This document shows positions 42,114 through 51,095 of a stretch of 64,000 nt of DNA, one piece after another. The stretch is from Desulfitobacterium_A sp035539115 (GTDB lineage Bacteria; Bacillota; Desulfitobacteriia; Desulfitobacteriales; Desulfitobacteriaceae), in assembly GCF_035539115.1 (NCBI RefSeq), contig NZ_DATLJA010000036.1, positions 1-64,000 of the forward strand. Direction: 5' to 3'. Numbering within the stretch: position 1 is the first letter of the stretch; every line of letters starts with the position of its first letter. The translations under genes were made by a program, and so were the position numbers. The notes under the pieces were generated by a model. The model saw only the letters and a program-made list of their open reading frames with translations. It made no database searches and was not told where the DNA came from.

Positions 42114-43139
42114 ATGAAAAAAATCATCGCTCTTTTGCTTTTATATTTAATTGCCTACACTTATTCACCCCAAGTTCAAACCGGGATGAAGACACTTTTT
42201 CAAAGTGAGCCTGTTCAGCAGACCGTAACTAAGGTCGAAAATTATATTGCCACTCAGGGTTGGGACCAAGTCTGGCAAAATACATTGGGAACCATACTCC
42301 AAGTCGTCTCCGGTATAAGTAGTGATAATCCTACCCTAGAAAAATCAATGCGGCTTCTTGAGAAGCATCTTCAGATTCAACTTAACTCGTTACCCTCCGT
42401 TAATCCTTCGTCCTTAAAAGAACAGGTATCACCAAAGCTTACCCTCTACGCAGGAGATACAGGGGTAACGGTCGACACACTAAAATCAGCAAGTTCGCTG
42501 ATCACGACCTACTCGCTACCGATTATCCAAAACAGCATTAATCTTAACCCGAATCGGCTTACAGAAATCGTTTTCTACTCCAATCCACAAATGTACGGCG
42601 ACGCACTTCTTCGTGCCGGGATCTCCACACAAGAAATCTCGGCCATCGTGAGTCAGACCGGAGGAATTACGGTAAACTCTTCAATTTGGATTCCCTTATT
42701 CAACCTTCAAGGAAAAGCTGACCTCGCCAATGTTCTTACCCATGAGCTCACCCATGTTGCGTTCAACCAAGCCGGGATTGGTGCCCAACTTCCCCTTTGG
42801 TTCAATGAAGGAACATGCTGGCATAATGGCCTTGCCGCCCAGCAAAAAATAAGCCCCGCTCAAACCAAACTGGAGATCAAAGCCCTTACTACAAGTCTTA
42901 AAAAGACTGCGCAAAGCGGAGGACTTTTACCGTTGAGTAAAATCGATCAAGGACTTCTTTCCGCGCCATATAATGTGGAATTTCAAGGGTATCTAGCCAC
43001 AGAGCATTTGATTTCGCAACATGGCCTCGATCATCTACAGGCGTTCTTGAATCAAGTACAACTGTATGGAGTACAGCAAAGTTTTTTACAGAATTTTGGT
43101 CAAACACTAAGCGACTTTGAAAATGGATTCAAGATTTAA
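42114..43139 (+). CDS. Secreted or membrane-anchored zinc metallopeptidase-like protein (peptidase MA-like)
   Basis: 341 residues. An N-terminal hydrophobic segment after MKK (4-18) acts as a signal or anchor. The active site 'VLTHELTHVAFNQ' (HExxH) is followed by 'PLWFNEGTCWHNG', in which the Glu is the likely third zinc ligand, as in gluzincins of the MA clan. Residues 25-120 are not recognised. GAGGG lies 8 bases before the ATG. Substrate unknown. It ends 2 bases from the stop of the convergent GGDEF-EAL gene, with no terminator between. Confidence 0.75.
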   Translation: MKKIIALLLLYLIAYTYSPQVQTGMKTLFQSEPVQQTVTKVENYIATQGWDQVWQNTLGTILQVVSGISSDNPTLEKSMRLLEKHLQIQLNSLPSVNPSSLKEQVSPKLTLYAGDTGVTVDTLKSASSLITTYSLPIIQNSINLNPNRLTEIVFYSNPQMYGDALLRAGISTQEISAIVSQTGGITVNSSIWIPLFNLQGKADLANVLTHELTHVAFNQAGIGAQLPLWFNEGTCWHNGLAAQQKISPAQTKLEIKALTTSLKKTAQSGGLLPLSKIDQGLLSAPYNVEFQGYLATEHLISQHGLDHLQAFLNQVQLYGVQQSFLQNFGQTLSDFENGFKI

Positions 43140-43141
43140 GT

Positions 43142-45271
43142 TTACGTTGTGGTCTTCTTTGATTCACTCGGAACTAAAATTGTGTCCTGATTTTCATGGA
43201 CAAAATTGAGGAAAATCGTCATATCGCGCGCGGGAAGCGGTCGTGATATGAGATAACCTTGGATCCCCTCACAGGCTTTAACTTTAAGAAATTCGAGTTG
43301 GGCTTCTGTTTCTACCCCTTCAACGATTGCTGAATAGTTTAATTCACGGGCCAGCTCTAAGATAGTGGAAACAATCGCACCATTCTCAGAATTACTCAAA
43401 CTGTCCTGGATAAAGCTCTGATCTACCTTTAAGGTGTCGATTGGGAAGCGTTTTAGATAGTTAAGAGAAGAATAACCGACTCCAAAGTCATCAATAGCAA
43501 TATGTATTCCTAATTTCTTTAATTGTCCTAACACACGAGACGTAAGCTCGATATCCTGCATGGCCATGCTTTCTGTGATCTCGAGTTCAAGCCAGACTCC
43601 CTTCATCCCTTCCTCTTCCAAGATCTCACTGATTCGCTCGACTAAGTCTTCTTGCTGAAGCTGGCGGACAGAGAGATTAACTGCAATACGCAGCGGAGGT
43701 AAGCCTTTTTCTTGCCAAGCCACATTTTGTGCTATGGCTGTACGCAAAACCCATTCACCAATCGGAATAATCAGACCAGTTTCCTCCGCAATCGGGATGA
43801 ATTTTCGTGGTGGAACCAATCCCGTTTCAGGATTCTGCCATCGTATCAAAGCTTCCATTCCGAGAAGTTTACCGCTGGTAACATCGACTTGAGGCTGATA
43901 ATAGAGCACGAATTCATTCCGATCGAGTCCTTTTCTTAACCGTTGTTCTAATGTTAAACGATCCTGCGCCTGGATATCCATATCCGATTGATAGAGCCAG
44001 TAACGGTTCTTCCCATTTTCCTTCGCCTTGTACATCGCCAAATCGGCATAGCGTAAGATCGTTTGCGCATCAATCAGTTTATCGGAAGCAACCGCAATGC
44101 CAATGCTAGGGGTTAAGAACAGCTCCAGCCCCTCCAGGATGAAGGGCATCCTGAAAACCCCCAGGATTCGTCGGGCGACGTCCTTAGCTTCTTCAATTCG
44201 AATATCCGGAAGAAGTACAGTAAACTCATCTCCACCCATCCGGGCTACTGTGTCCTCTTCCCGAATACACGTTGTAATCCGTCGACCGACCTCTTGCAAA
44301 AGCTGATCACCCGCTGCATGTCCTAAGGTATCATTAACATCCTTAAATCGATCTAAATCCAAAAAGAGAACAGCCAGTGTATTATCGTGCCGCGCAGCAT
44401 GAGCTAAAGCAATTGTTAGGCGATCAAGGAAGAGGTAGCGATTGGGGAGATCTGTCAGCGCATCATAATAGGCTAAATGTTTGATTCGTTCTTCATTTTT
44501 TTTGCGTAACGTTAAATCACTGAGAATAGCCGCATATTGTACCGTTTTTCCACAATCATCCTTGATCACACTTATGGTCAGCCACTCGGGGTAAATTTCT
44601 CCCGTTCTACGGCGGTTCCAAATTTCTCCCTGCCATTCCCCTTTTTCCAGAAGGAATTTCCACATTTGTCTGTAAAACTCTTGATTATGTTTGCCGGAAC
44701 TTAAAATTTTGGGATTCTTCCCTAATACCTCTTCAGTGCTATAGCCTGTAATTTCTTGAAAGGATCGATTCGTAAAAATAATGTCGCCCTTATCATCAGT
44801 TATCAAAACACCCTCTAAGGTGTTTTCGAAGATTTTAGCCGCCATGCGCATCTCTTCCATGTCCTTACGTCTTTGGGTAACATCCTGCTTGACGGCAATA
44901 AAATATAAATTCTGCTCTGGCTCAAAATAAACAGGAGTGATCGTCATTTCTTCTGTATAAAGGGTTCCATTCTTTTTCCGATTAATCATTTCTCCATGCC
45001 AAACTTTATTAGCCATAATGGTATCCCATAGTTCTTTATAAAATTCGGTCGGATGTACCTCAGATTTCAAAAACCGCAGATTCTTACCGAAGACCTCAGT
45101 CAAACTATAACCCGTTAAGGCAGTAAAGGCTGAATTGGCCCAGTTAATATGACCCTCAGCGTCTGTGATCACGATCGAATTAGCAGCCGCCTCTAACGCC
45201 GCTATTTGCAATCGATTAAATTTCTCTTCTTTGAATTTCGAAAGAGACTTTCGTTTGTGTTTTTTTAGCAT
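43142..45271 (-). CDS. PAS-PAS-GGDEF-EAL cyclic-di-GMP signalling protein
   Basis: 709 residues without membrane segments. Two PAS domains (about 25-140 and 148-265) are followed by GGDEF and EAL domains. The GGDEF motif is intact ('ARMGGDEFTVLL') with an RxxD inhibitory site five residues before it ('REED'). The EAL domain keeps 'MEALIRW', 'VNLSVRQLQ', 'ELEITES', 'DDFGVGYSSL', 'LKVDQSFI' and 'VEGVETE', so both synthesis and breakdown of c-di-GMP look possible. The PAS domains probably sense a ligand or redox state. The ATG at 45271 is chosen because GAGAGG lies 8 bases upstream; earlier starts are too close to it. Confidence 0.92.
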   Translation of the reverse strand: MLKKHKRKSLSKFKEEKFNRLQIAALEAAANSIVITDAEGHINWANSAFTALTGYSLTEVFGKNLRFLKSEVHPTEFYKELWDTIMANKVWHGEMINRKKNGTLYTEEMTITPVYFEPEQNLYFIAVKQDVTQRRKDMEEMRMAAKIFENTLEGVLITDDKGDIIFTNRSFQEITGYSTEEVLGKNPKILSSGKHNQEFYRQMWKFLLEKGEWQGEIWNRRRTGEIYPEWLTISVIKDDCGKTVQYAAILSDLTLRKKNEERIKHLAYYDALTDLPNRYLFLDRLTIALAHAARHDNTLAVLFLDLDRFKDVNDTLGHAAGDQLLQEVGRRITTCIREEDTVARMGGDEFTVLLPDIRIEEAKDVARRILGVFRMPFILEGLELFLTPSIGIAVASDKLIDAQTILRYADLAMYKAKENGKNRYWLYQSDMDIQAQDRLTLEQRLRKGLDRNEFVLYYQPQVDVTSGKLLGMEALIRWQNPETGLVPPRKFIPIAEETGLIIPIGEWVLRTAIAQNVAWQEKGLPPLRIAVNLSVRQLQQEDLVERISEILEEEGMKGVWLELEITESMAMQDIELTSRVLGQLKKLGIHIAIDDFGVGYSSLNYLKRFPIDTLKVDQSFIQDSLSNSENGAIVSTILELARELNYSAIVEGVETEAQLEFLKVKACEGIQGYLISRPLPARDMTIFLNFVHENQDTILVPSESKKTTT

Positions 45272-45432
45272 ACTCATCACCTCTCTGACAAGCTAAATGA
45301 CCTATTATTTTCTTCTTAGGCCGTTAATTTAGAATAATTACTTTAATATTCTTGTTCTTATTATACAAGACCTTGGCACATTTACTACTTGATTTTTTAT
45401 TAAATTTCTTGTTAAATTTTAATAGAAACAAA

Positions 45433-45455
45433 AATCCTCACAAAATGTGAGGATT
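45433..45455 (-). terminator. Intrinsic terminator after the XRE regulator
   Basis: AATCCTCAC/GTGAGGATT with a 5-base loop, followed by TTTTTG on the minus strand; 30 bases past the stop. Confidence 0.8.
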
Positions 45456-45485
45456 AGCTAATAAAGTTCATATCAAATTTTAACT

Positions 45486-45884
45486 TTATTTTGCATCCAA
45501 TAAGGAAGTCTTAGCTATAAAATAAAACTTACGATAAATCTCTTCTTTCTTTTGCTTGGAAAGTTCGGACATTCCAATCGCTTTAAGCGTTTCTTGTAAA
45601 AGCGTATGTTGTTCCAGTTCTTCTCGAGCAATAAGTGGAGCTTTACCTAAGCAACTGAAAATATAGTTCTCATCAAGTCCACAGTTTTCCGATAAATTCC
45701 GAATAAATTGATCATCTGGAACCTTCTCACCGCGTTCTACCTCACGCAGGTAGGAAGGATTCACTCCCACGTGTACACTTAGTTGCTGGAGCGATATTTT
45801 TTTGTGAACTCTATATTCATTAATATATCGACCAATTTCCAAAAGTAATTCTTTATGCTCACTCTGCTCTCTGCTCAAGGCCAT
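45486..45884 (-). CDS. XRE-family transcriptional regulator
   Basis: 132 residues. A helix-turn-helix of the Cro/CI type lies at about 20-75 ('ISLQQLSVHVGVNPSYLREVERGEKVP'-like order: 'SLQQLSVHVGVN', 'SYLREVERGEKVP'). The C-terminal half is helical and not recognised. The ATG at 45884 is chosen for AGGAGA 9 bases upstream; a start 39 bases earlier lacks one. It is divergent from pepT, and repeated GTTAACT boxes lie between the two, so it may control itself and pepT. That control is inference. Confidence 0.82.
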   Translation of the reverse strand: MALSREQSEHKELLLEIGRYINEYRVHKKISLQQLSVHVGVNPSYLREVERGEKVPDDQFIRNLSENCGLDENYIFSCLGKAPLIAREELEQHTLLQETLKAIGMSELSKQKKEEIYRKFYFIAKTSLLDAK

Positions 45885-46312
45885 ATCACTAGCTCTCCTC
45901 TGTCCCCTGTCTACAACAGGCATTATTATTAAACTTGAAAATAAATTTATCTTACCCTTTACAGAAACTTTCCTTCGGTAATGGATATAATAATTTTTAG
46001 GATAAAATTATGTTGTTTAAATATTGCAAGAATCGTGCCATACTATAATACCATAATATGCACTTCTGCGGGTTACAATTTGTTAACTTTTTGAAATAAG
46101 AGTTAACTTCGCGTTAACTCTGTGAACTATGATGAATATTTTGATGAATATTTTTAAATAATTTTTCGGGGCATTCCATACTTTCACAGCTCAATTCCTA
46201 TATAATAGTAACTGTCGTCATTAAGATAACTTTAATAAAACATTATCTTAGTATTAAATTTAATAACAATTATAATGGTATTAATTAAAAGAATATAAGT
46301 GGAGGTTAGCAC
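45885..46312. promoter_or_regulatory. Divergent regulatory region between XRE gene and pepT
   Basis: About 430 bases with no gene. GTTAACT occurs three times (46082-46088, 46102-46108, 46113-46119); the last two form an inverted repeat AGTTAAC-ttcgc-GTTAACT. A direct repeat GATGAATATTTT lies at 46131-46142 and 46143-46154. A TATAAT -10 box is at 46201-46206. TAAGATAA/TTATCTTA (46222-46229, 46243-46250) is a further inverted repeat just downstream of that -10, placed where a repressor or attenuator could act on pepT. Confidence 0.5.
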
Positions 46313-47548
46313 ATGTCCAATGTAATTAAACGTTTTCTTAAATATGTTCAGATTGATACCCAATCAAATGAAGTTTCGACCTCGGTTCCAAGCACCACGA
46401 ACCAACTTAATTTAGGCAGAGTACTGTTTGATGAACTCAAAAGTTTAGGGTTGCAAGGGGCAAAATTGGATGATAAAGGATATGTTTATGCCACCCTTCC
46501 CGCCAATGTAACTCAAACCGTTCCAGCAATCGGTTTCATCGCTCATATGGATACAAGCCCGGACATGTCTGGACGCGACGTTAAACCTCAGCTCATCGAA
46601 AACTATCCTGGTGGAGACATTGTTTTAAATTCTAAACAAAACCTTATGATTTCAGTAGAAGCATTTCCCGAACTGAACCAATACATTGGAGCCACCTTGA
46701 TCACCACAGATGGAACAACCCTACTTGGGGCAGATGATAAGGCCGGTATCGCGGAAATTATGGCCGTACTAGAATATTTAACTGAGCATCCCGAGCTTCC
46801 ACATGGCAAACTTTGCATCGCATTTACACCAGATGAGGAAATTGGTCGCGGTGCAGACCATTTTGATGTTGAAGGCTTTGGCGCAGAATTTGCCTATACG
46901 GTTGATGGCGGACCGCTTGGCGAATTGGAATATGAAAATTTTAATGCAGCTAAAGCTGTGGTTAAAGTACATGGTCGCAATGTTCATCCCGGAAGTTCAA
47001 AAGGTAAGATGATTAACTCACTGCTTCTAGCCAATGAGTTCATTCTACTTCTTCCTCCGCAGGAGACTCCTTCACATACGGAAGGGTATGAAGGATTCTA
47101 TCATCTAAACAGCATTCAGGGGGATGTTGAGGACACTGTTCTTGACTATATTCTCCGTGATTTTCAGAGTGAAGGCTTGGAAAACCGTAAAAAGACTGTG
47201 CAACAAGCGATTGTACAGTTACAGAAAAAATACGGTGAAAACTCTTTTACGTTAGAAATCACGGATCAGTACCAGAATATGCGCGAAAAAATCGAGCCTG
47301 TGATGCATATCGTGAAGACCGCTCAGCACGCGATGGAAGAGGTTGGAGTCAAACCCGATATTCGCCCGATTCGCGGAGGTACAGACGGAGCGCGTCTTTC
47401 GTTCATGGGCTTGCCCACCCCTAACCTCTTCACAGGCGGACATAATGCCCACGGTAAATATGAATTCATCCCAACCTTTGCTCTTGAAAAAGGAGTCGAA
47501 GTCATCCTTAAAGTAATCGAGATCTACACCAAAGCCGCGATTCGTTAG
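46313..47548 (+). CDS. pepT: Peptidase T (tripeptide aminopeptidase)
   Basis: 411 residues of the M20B family. The zinc motifs are 'GFIAHMDTSPD' (first His/Asp), 'LLGADDKAGIAEIM' (bridging Asp), 'FTPDEEIGRGAD' (catalytic Glu pair), 'YTVDGG' and 'GGHNAHGKYEFIP' (last His). It removes the N-terminal residue of tripeptides in the cytoplasm. GGAGG lies about 8 bases before the ATG. Confidence 0.96.
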   Translation: MSNVIKRFLKYVQIDTQSNEVSTSVPSTTNQLNLGRVLFDELKSLGLQGAKLDDKGYVYATLPANVTQTVPAIGFIAHMDTSPDMSGRDVKPQLIENYPGGDIVLNSKQNLMISVEAFPELNQYIGATLITTDGTTLLGADDKAGIAEIMAVLEYLTEHPELPHGKLCIAFTPDEEIGRGADHFDVEGFGAEFAYTVDGGPLGELEYENFNAAKAVVKVHGRNVHPGSSKGKMINSLLLANEFILLLPPQETPSHTEGYEGFYHLNSIQGDVEDTVLDYILRDFQSEGLENRKKTVQQAIVQLQKKYGENSFTLEITDQYQNMREKIEPVMHIVKTAQHAMEEVGVKPDIRPIRGGTDGARLSFMGLPTPNLFTGGHNAHGKYEFIPTFALEKGVEVILKVIEIYTKAAIR

Positions 47549-47586
47549 GTTTCAGTGATACAACTTAAGAAAAACGAAGAATATGG

Positions 47587-47632
47587 AAAAGACGAAGGAT
47601 CAAAGAAATAATTTTCTCATCCTTCGTCTTTT
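47587..47632. terminator. Bidirectional terminator between pepT and the CstA-like gene
   Basis: AAAAGACGAAGGAT/ATCCTTCGTCTTTT, 14-bp perfect stem, 18-base loop, between two convergent genes. Confidence 0.85.
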
Positions 47633-47651
47633 CATTTAATCGACTCTCGAA

Positions 47652-49478
47652 TTATTTACCGGTAATACTACTCGCCGGCAAAGAAATTGTAGCAGTAGGA
47701 TGTCCAGCTTTACGTTCAGCAATAATTTCAAACCATTTGCGAACTCCATCAATAAGGATGACCGCAGCCAACACCAACATGATGACGATGAGTCCCACCT
47801 TTACGTAATCATGAGCCGGCATATATTGATTCATCATGGACCATAATCCAGCATAGAAAACCGTTACTACCATGTAAGTAAAAGGTACAAGCGTAGTCCA
47901 AGCATAAATCATCTTTTTGGAGTTTCTTAAAATTATTGTTGTGCCAATTGACAATACGATGGTCGCCAATAACTGGTTAGATACACCAAAGATTGGCCAA
48001 ATCGAAGAAACATTCCCTCCCCACAGCATATAACCCCAAGCTCCAGATATAGCTGCACTGGTAATAATTACTCCAGGCCACCAATGAATACTAGAGAAGG
48101 GTTTATAGACATAACGTCCCAAGAAATCTTGAAGAATATAACGACCAACCCGGGTTCCAGCATCAATAGTCGTTAAGATAAAGAGGGCTTCAAACATGAT
48201 TCCAAACTGATACCAATATTTCATCAAATTGGTTCCTAACATTTGCGAGAAAACGTGGGCCATTCCAACGGCTAAGGTCACAGCGCCTCCTGTACGTCCT
48301 GCTAAATCCATGCCCACCATAGAGGATAAGCTCTGAAGATCTACTGTTTGCATATTTAAGGTCGCAAAGACCTTAGGCGCTGTATTGATAGCGAAATAGT
48401 CTCCCGGTTGCAGCACGGTTGCAGCAATTAAGGCCATAATCGCAACAAAGGCTTCCATGAGCATTCCGCCGAAGCCCACGATTTGGATATCTTTTTCGCT
48501 ATTGATAATTTTAGGAGTAGTTCCTGAACTAATTAGAGCGTGGAAACCTGAAATCGCGCCACAGGCGATGGAAATACTCACGAAGGGCCAAATCGGGCCT
48601 TTAACAATCGGACCATTTGCCGTCCGAGCAAATTCCGTTATAGCAGGCATTACGATTTGGGGATGGACCCAAATAATCCCGACTGCTAACATTAAGATTG
48701 TACCAATTTTCAAATAACTACTGATATAATCACGCGGTGCCAAGAGTAACCACACTGGCAAAATCGCAGCGACCAGACCATAAACGGGAAGAATAATCCA
48801 CATCATCTGTTCTGACCAGTTAAATATAAATCCGAACCCTGACGAAACGACGGCTTGGCCTGCCCAAATGCTCAAAAAGACAAGTGCAACACCCAGTGCC
48901 GATGCTTCCCCGATCTTTCCGGGGCGAATTTTATACATATAAAGTCCAACTAAAAGGGCGATTGGAATAGTCATGGTGATAATAAAGGAGCCCCAAGGAT
49001 TATTTTTCATTGCACCAACGATAACAACCGCCAAGCCTGCCATCGCGAGTACGAGAATGAAGAGAATAGCAATACCAGTAGTTAGACCTGATACCTTACC
49101 AATTTCTTCTTTCGCAATTTCTGAAAGTGAACGTCCATTATAACGAACAGAGGCAAAAAGAATAATCATATCATGAACTGCACCACCCAGAACTGCTCCC
49201 ACTAAAATCCAGATTGCTCCTGGTAAGTAACCAAATTGAGCGGCTAGAACAGGTCCAACAAGAGGCCCAGCACCCGCGATTGCTGCAAAATGGTGGCCAA
49301 AAACAACCCATTTATTTGTCGGGACAAAGTTTTGTCCATCATTTAAGCGGTGGGCTGGCGTAATTCGATTTTCATCAATAACCAATACTTTGGTGACCAT
49401 AAATGCACCATAGAATCGATAAGCAAGCATAAGAATACACGCGGCTGCAATGACTAGCGTCAAAGCATTCATGAACAT
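47652..49478 (-). CDS. cstA: CstA-family carbon-starvation/pyruvate transporter
   Basis: 608 residues with about 16 membrane segments. The N-terminal 'NKWVVFGHHFAAIAGAGPLVGP' and 'AVLGGAVHDMIILFASVR' are family signatures, as is 'GFHALISSGTTPK' midway. CstA and BtsT/YjiY import pyruvate or peptides when carbon is short. The ATG at 49478 has only a weak ribosome site (GTTGGTG); the ATG 6 bases on is equally possible. The gene has a long leader with a tiny open frame (see 49712-49747). No two-component regulator adjoins it. Confidence 0.92.
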   Translation of the reverse strand: MFMNALTLVIAAACILMLAYRFYGAFMVTKVLVIDENRITPAHRLNDGQNFVPTNKWVVFGHHFAAIAGAGPLVGPVLAAQFGYLPGAIWILVGAVLGGAVHDMIILFASVRYNGRSLSEIAKEEIGKVSGLTTGIAILFILVLAMAGLAVVIVGAMKNNPWGSFIITMTIPIALLVGLYMYKIRPGKIGEASALGVALVFLSIWAGQAVVSSGFGFIFNWSEQMMWIILPVYGLVAAILPVWLLLAPRDYISSYLKIGTILMLAVGIIWVHPQIVMPAITEFARTANGPIVKGPIWPFVSISIACGAISGFHALISSGTTPKIINSEKDIQIVGFGGMLMEAFVAIMALIAATVLQPGDYFAINTAPKVFATLNMQTVDLQSLSSMVGMDLAGRTGGAVTLAVGMAHVFSQMLGTNLMKYWYQFGIMFEALFILTTIDAGTRVGRYILQDFLGRYVYKPFSSIHWWPGVIITSAAISGAWGYMLWGGNVSSIWPIFGVSNQLLATIVLSIGTTIILRNSKKMIYAWTTLVPFTYMVVTVFYAGLWSMMNQYMPAHDYVKVGLIVIMLVLAAVILIDGVRKWFEIIAERKAGHPTATISLPASSITGK

Positions 49479-49777
49479 TCACCAACTTTCTTCTATTAAT
49501 TACACATAAAAAATCCGTAATATTACGTAGTCGCAGAAGATTCCGATAATAGAAAAGTCCATAATCTTTTTTTCAAAACTAAAACGAAATAATAATAGCA
49601 ATTAATTCACCCTGGCAAATAAGTAATCTCTATCCTCCCCTCTCTTTATGGACATTTTCTAAGCTAAACTTACCATAAAGCTAAAAAACTGTCTACATTT
49701 TTTTGAATAATTTAGACTTGTACCATAACAGTTTTAGTATCTGACATAAGGTTCCTCCTTTATGAAGATAGAAATAA
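49479..49777. other. Leader region of the CstA-like gene
   Basis: About 300 bases between the MFS terminator and cstA. Apart from the mini-frame at 49712-49747 and its strong ribosome site, it is AT-rich with no recognised riboswitch, repeat or further gene. Confidence 0.4.
49712..49747 (-). CDS. Possible leader peptide (11 codons) with perfect ribosome site
   Basis: On the minus strand AAAGGAGG lies 6 bases before an ATG that opens MSDTKTVMVQV and stops at TAA. It is the strongest ribosome site in the neighbourhood, much better than that of cstA 234 bases downstream. It could be a regulatory leader, or the remains of a longer gene stopped early. No codon run typical of amino-acid attenuation is present. 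Confidence 0.35.
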   Translation of the reverse strand: MSDTKTVMVQV

Positions 49778-49809
49778 AGCCTAGTTCAGCCATACGGCTG
49801 AACTAGGCT
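49778..49809 (-). terminator. Intrinsic terminator after the MFS gene
   Basis: Perfect 14-bp stem AGCCTAGTTCAGCC/GGCTGAACTAGGCT with a 4-base loop; followed by TTTATTTC on the minus strand. Confidence 0.85.
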
Positions 49810-49873
49810 CACGCAAAATCAGTAATTTCCATTTTATCTTTGAGAATTATTTACTTCCTATTTTATTAACCTC

Positions 49874-51070
49874 TTAAGATTCTTGTCTAAGGGGAGTCGA
49901 TTTATTTTCAAAACTATTAAGCTTACGACCCGCCACTAAAACAACTCCCAAAAGAAGGATCGCTCCTGTGATATAGGGTAACCCCATATATAACCCGTAT
50001 AGAGCCCCGCCCATTATAGGTCCAAGAATCCGTCCCAGACTACCAAAGGATTGAAACAAGCCGAGCGAAGCTCCTTGACCTTGGCTGCCTTGTTTCGTCA
50101 CTAGACTCGAACTCGTTGGACCCATTAAGGAATTCCCAACCATGAAAAGGATCGTTGCAAGGACTAATGTCACCGTATTAGGAGCCAATAAAATCAGAAA
50201 AAGTGAAATGGCACAAAAATAAGCCCCTGTTTTAACCAAATTGGCATCACCAAACCGTTTCACTAACTGCCCGATCAACCCGCCTTGTACGATAACTCCG
50301 AATATCCCAAGAATAGTGAAGGTTGTTCCCATTTCTTTCGGTCCAAATCCAACCTTAGCCGCTGCTAATAAGGCAAACGTAGTTTCAAACATGGCCATAG
50401 CAAAGCTGAGGACAAAGTTGAAAATGTATAATGCAAATAGCGGATCTTTCACTATTTCGATGCTGAAATGAGGAATTTTTTTATTTGAAGGTTTGCTTGA
50501 TTTTTGTAAAGTCTCCGGTAATAAGGCCAAAGCAAACGGGAGAACGGCTAATGCTAAGGCACCTGCGACAAAGAAGGGTGTTGTAAAACTTGAATGACCC
50601 AACCATCCGCCGAGAGCCGGTCCAAAGATCATCCCCATCCCCATTGCCGCACCAACCATCCCCATACTTTTGGAACGGTCAGCACCTTCAGTAATATCGG
50701 CTAAATAAGCCATACTCGTGGGTAAAGTTGCAGAGGAGATCATCCCCGATAAAGCTCGGATGGCGATAAGGAGCCAAAGATTGTGTGCGAAGCCAAAAAG
50801 GAAAAAAGTGAGTCCATAGCCACTCAAACCAATAAGAATGACTGGCCTACGCCCAATCCGATCTGAGAGACGTCCCCAAAACGGAGCGAAGAAAAATTGC
50901 ATAATGGAGTAGGCAGACATGAAGAGTCCAAGAGAAATAGCATTTCCTCCAAGATCCTGAACCAAGAACGGTAGGATCGGAATAATAATTCCAAAACCGA
51001 CCATCACTAAAAACTGAATGATCAACAAGATAATCATCGGGCGTACATATGATTTCTCCATAAGTTTCAT
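49874..51070 (-). CDS. 12-TMS MFS efflux transporter (DHA1/TetA-like)
   Basis: 398 residues, 12 predicted helices. The loop 2-3 motif 'GRLSDRIGRRPV' and helix-5 'GMGMIFGPALGGWLG' place it with drug:proton antiporter-1 exporters. The ATG follows AGGAG closely (3 bases); a second ATG 9 bases on would have longer spacing. It lies at the end of a MarR - GH3 remnant - MFS group on one strand, so the MarR protein probably controls it. Substrate unknown; aromatic or phenolic acids would fit a MarR/GH3 context, but this is a guess. Confidence 0.88.
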   Translation of the reverse strand: MKLMEKSYVRPMIILLIIQFLVMVGFGIIIPILPFLVQDLGGNAISLGLFMSAYSIMQFFFAPFWGRLSDRIGRRPVILIGLSGYGLTFFLFGFAHNLWLLIAIRALSGMISSATLPTSMAYLADITEGADRSKSMGMVGAAMGMGMIFGPALGGWLGHSSFTTPFFVAGALALAVLPFALALLPETLQKSSKPSNKKIPHFSIEIVKDPLFALYIFNFVLSFAMAMFETTFALLAAAKVGFGPKEMGTTFTILGIFGVIVQGGLIGQLVKRFGDANLVKTGAYFCAISLFLILLAPNTVTLVLATILFMVGNSLMGPTSSSLVTKQGSQGQGASLGLFQSFGSLGRILGPIMGGALYGLYMGLPYITGAILLLGVVLVAGRKLNSFENKSTPLRQES

Positions 51071-51095
51071 GATCTCCTATTCTCTATCCTCTATT

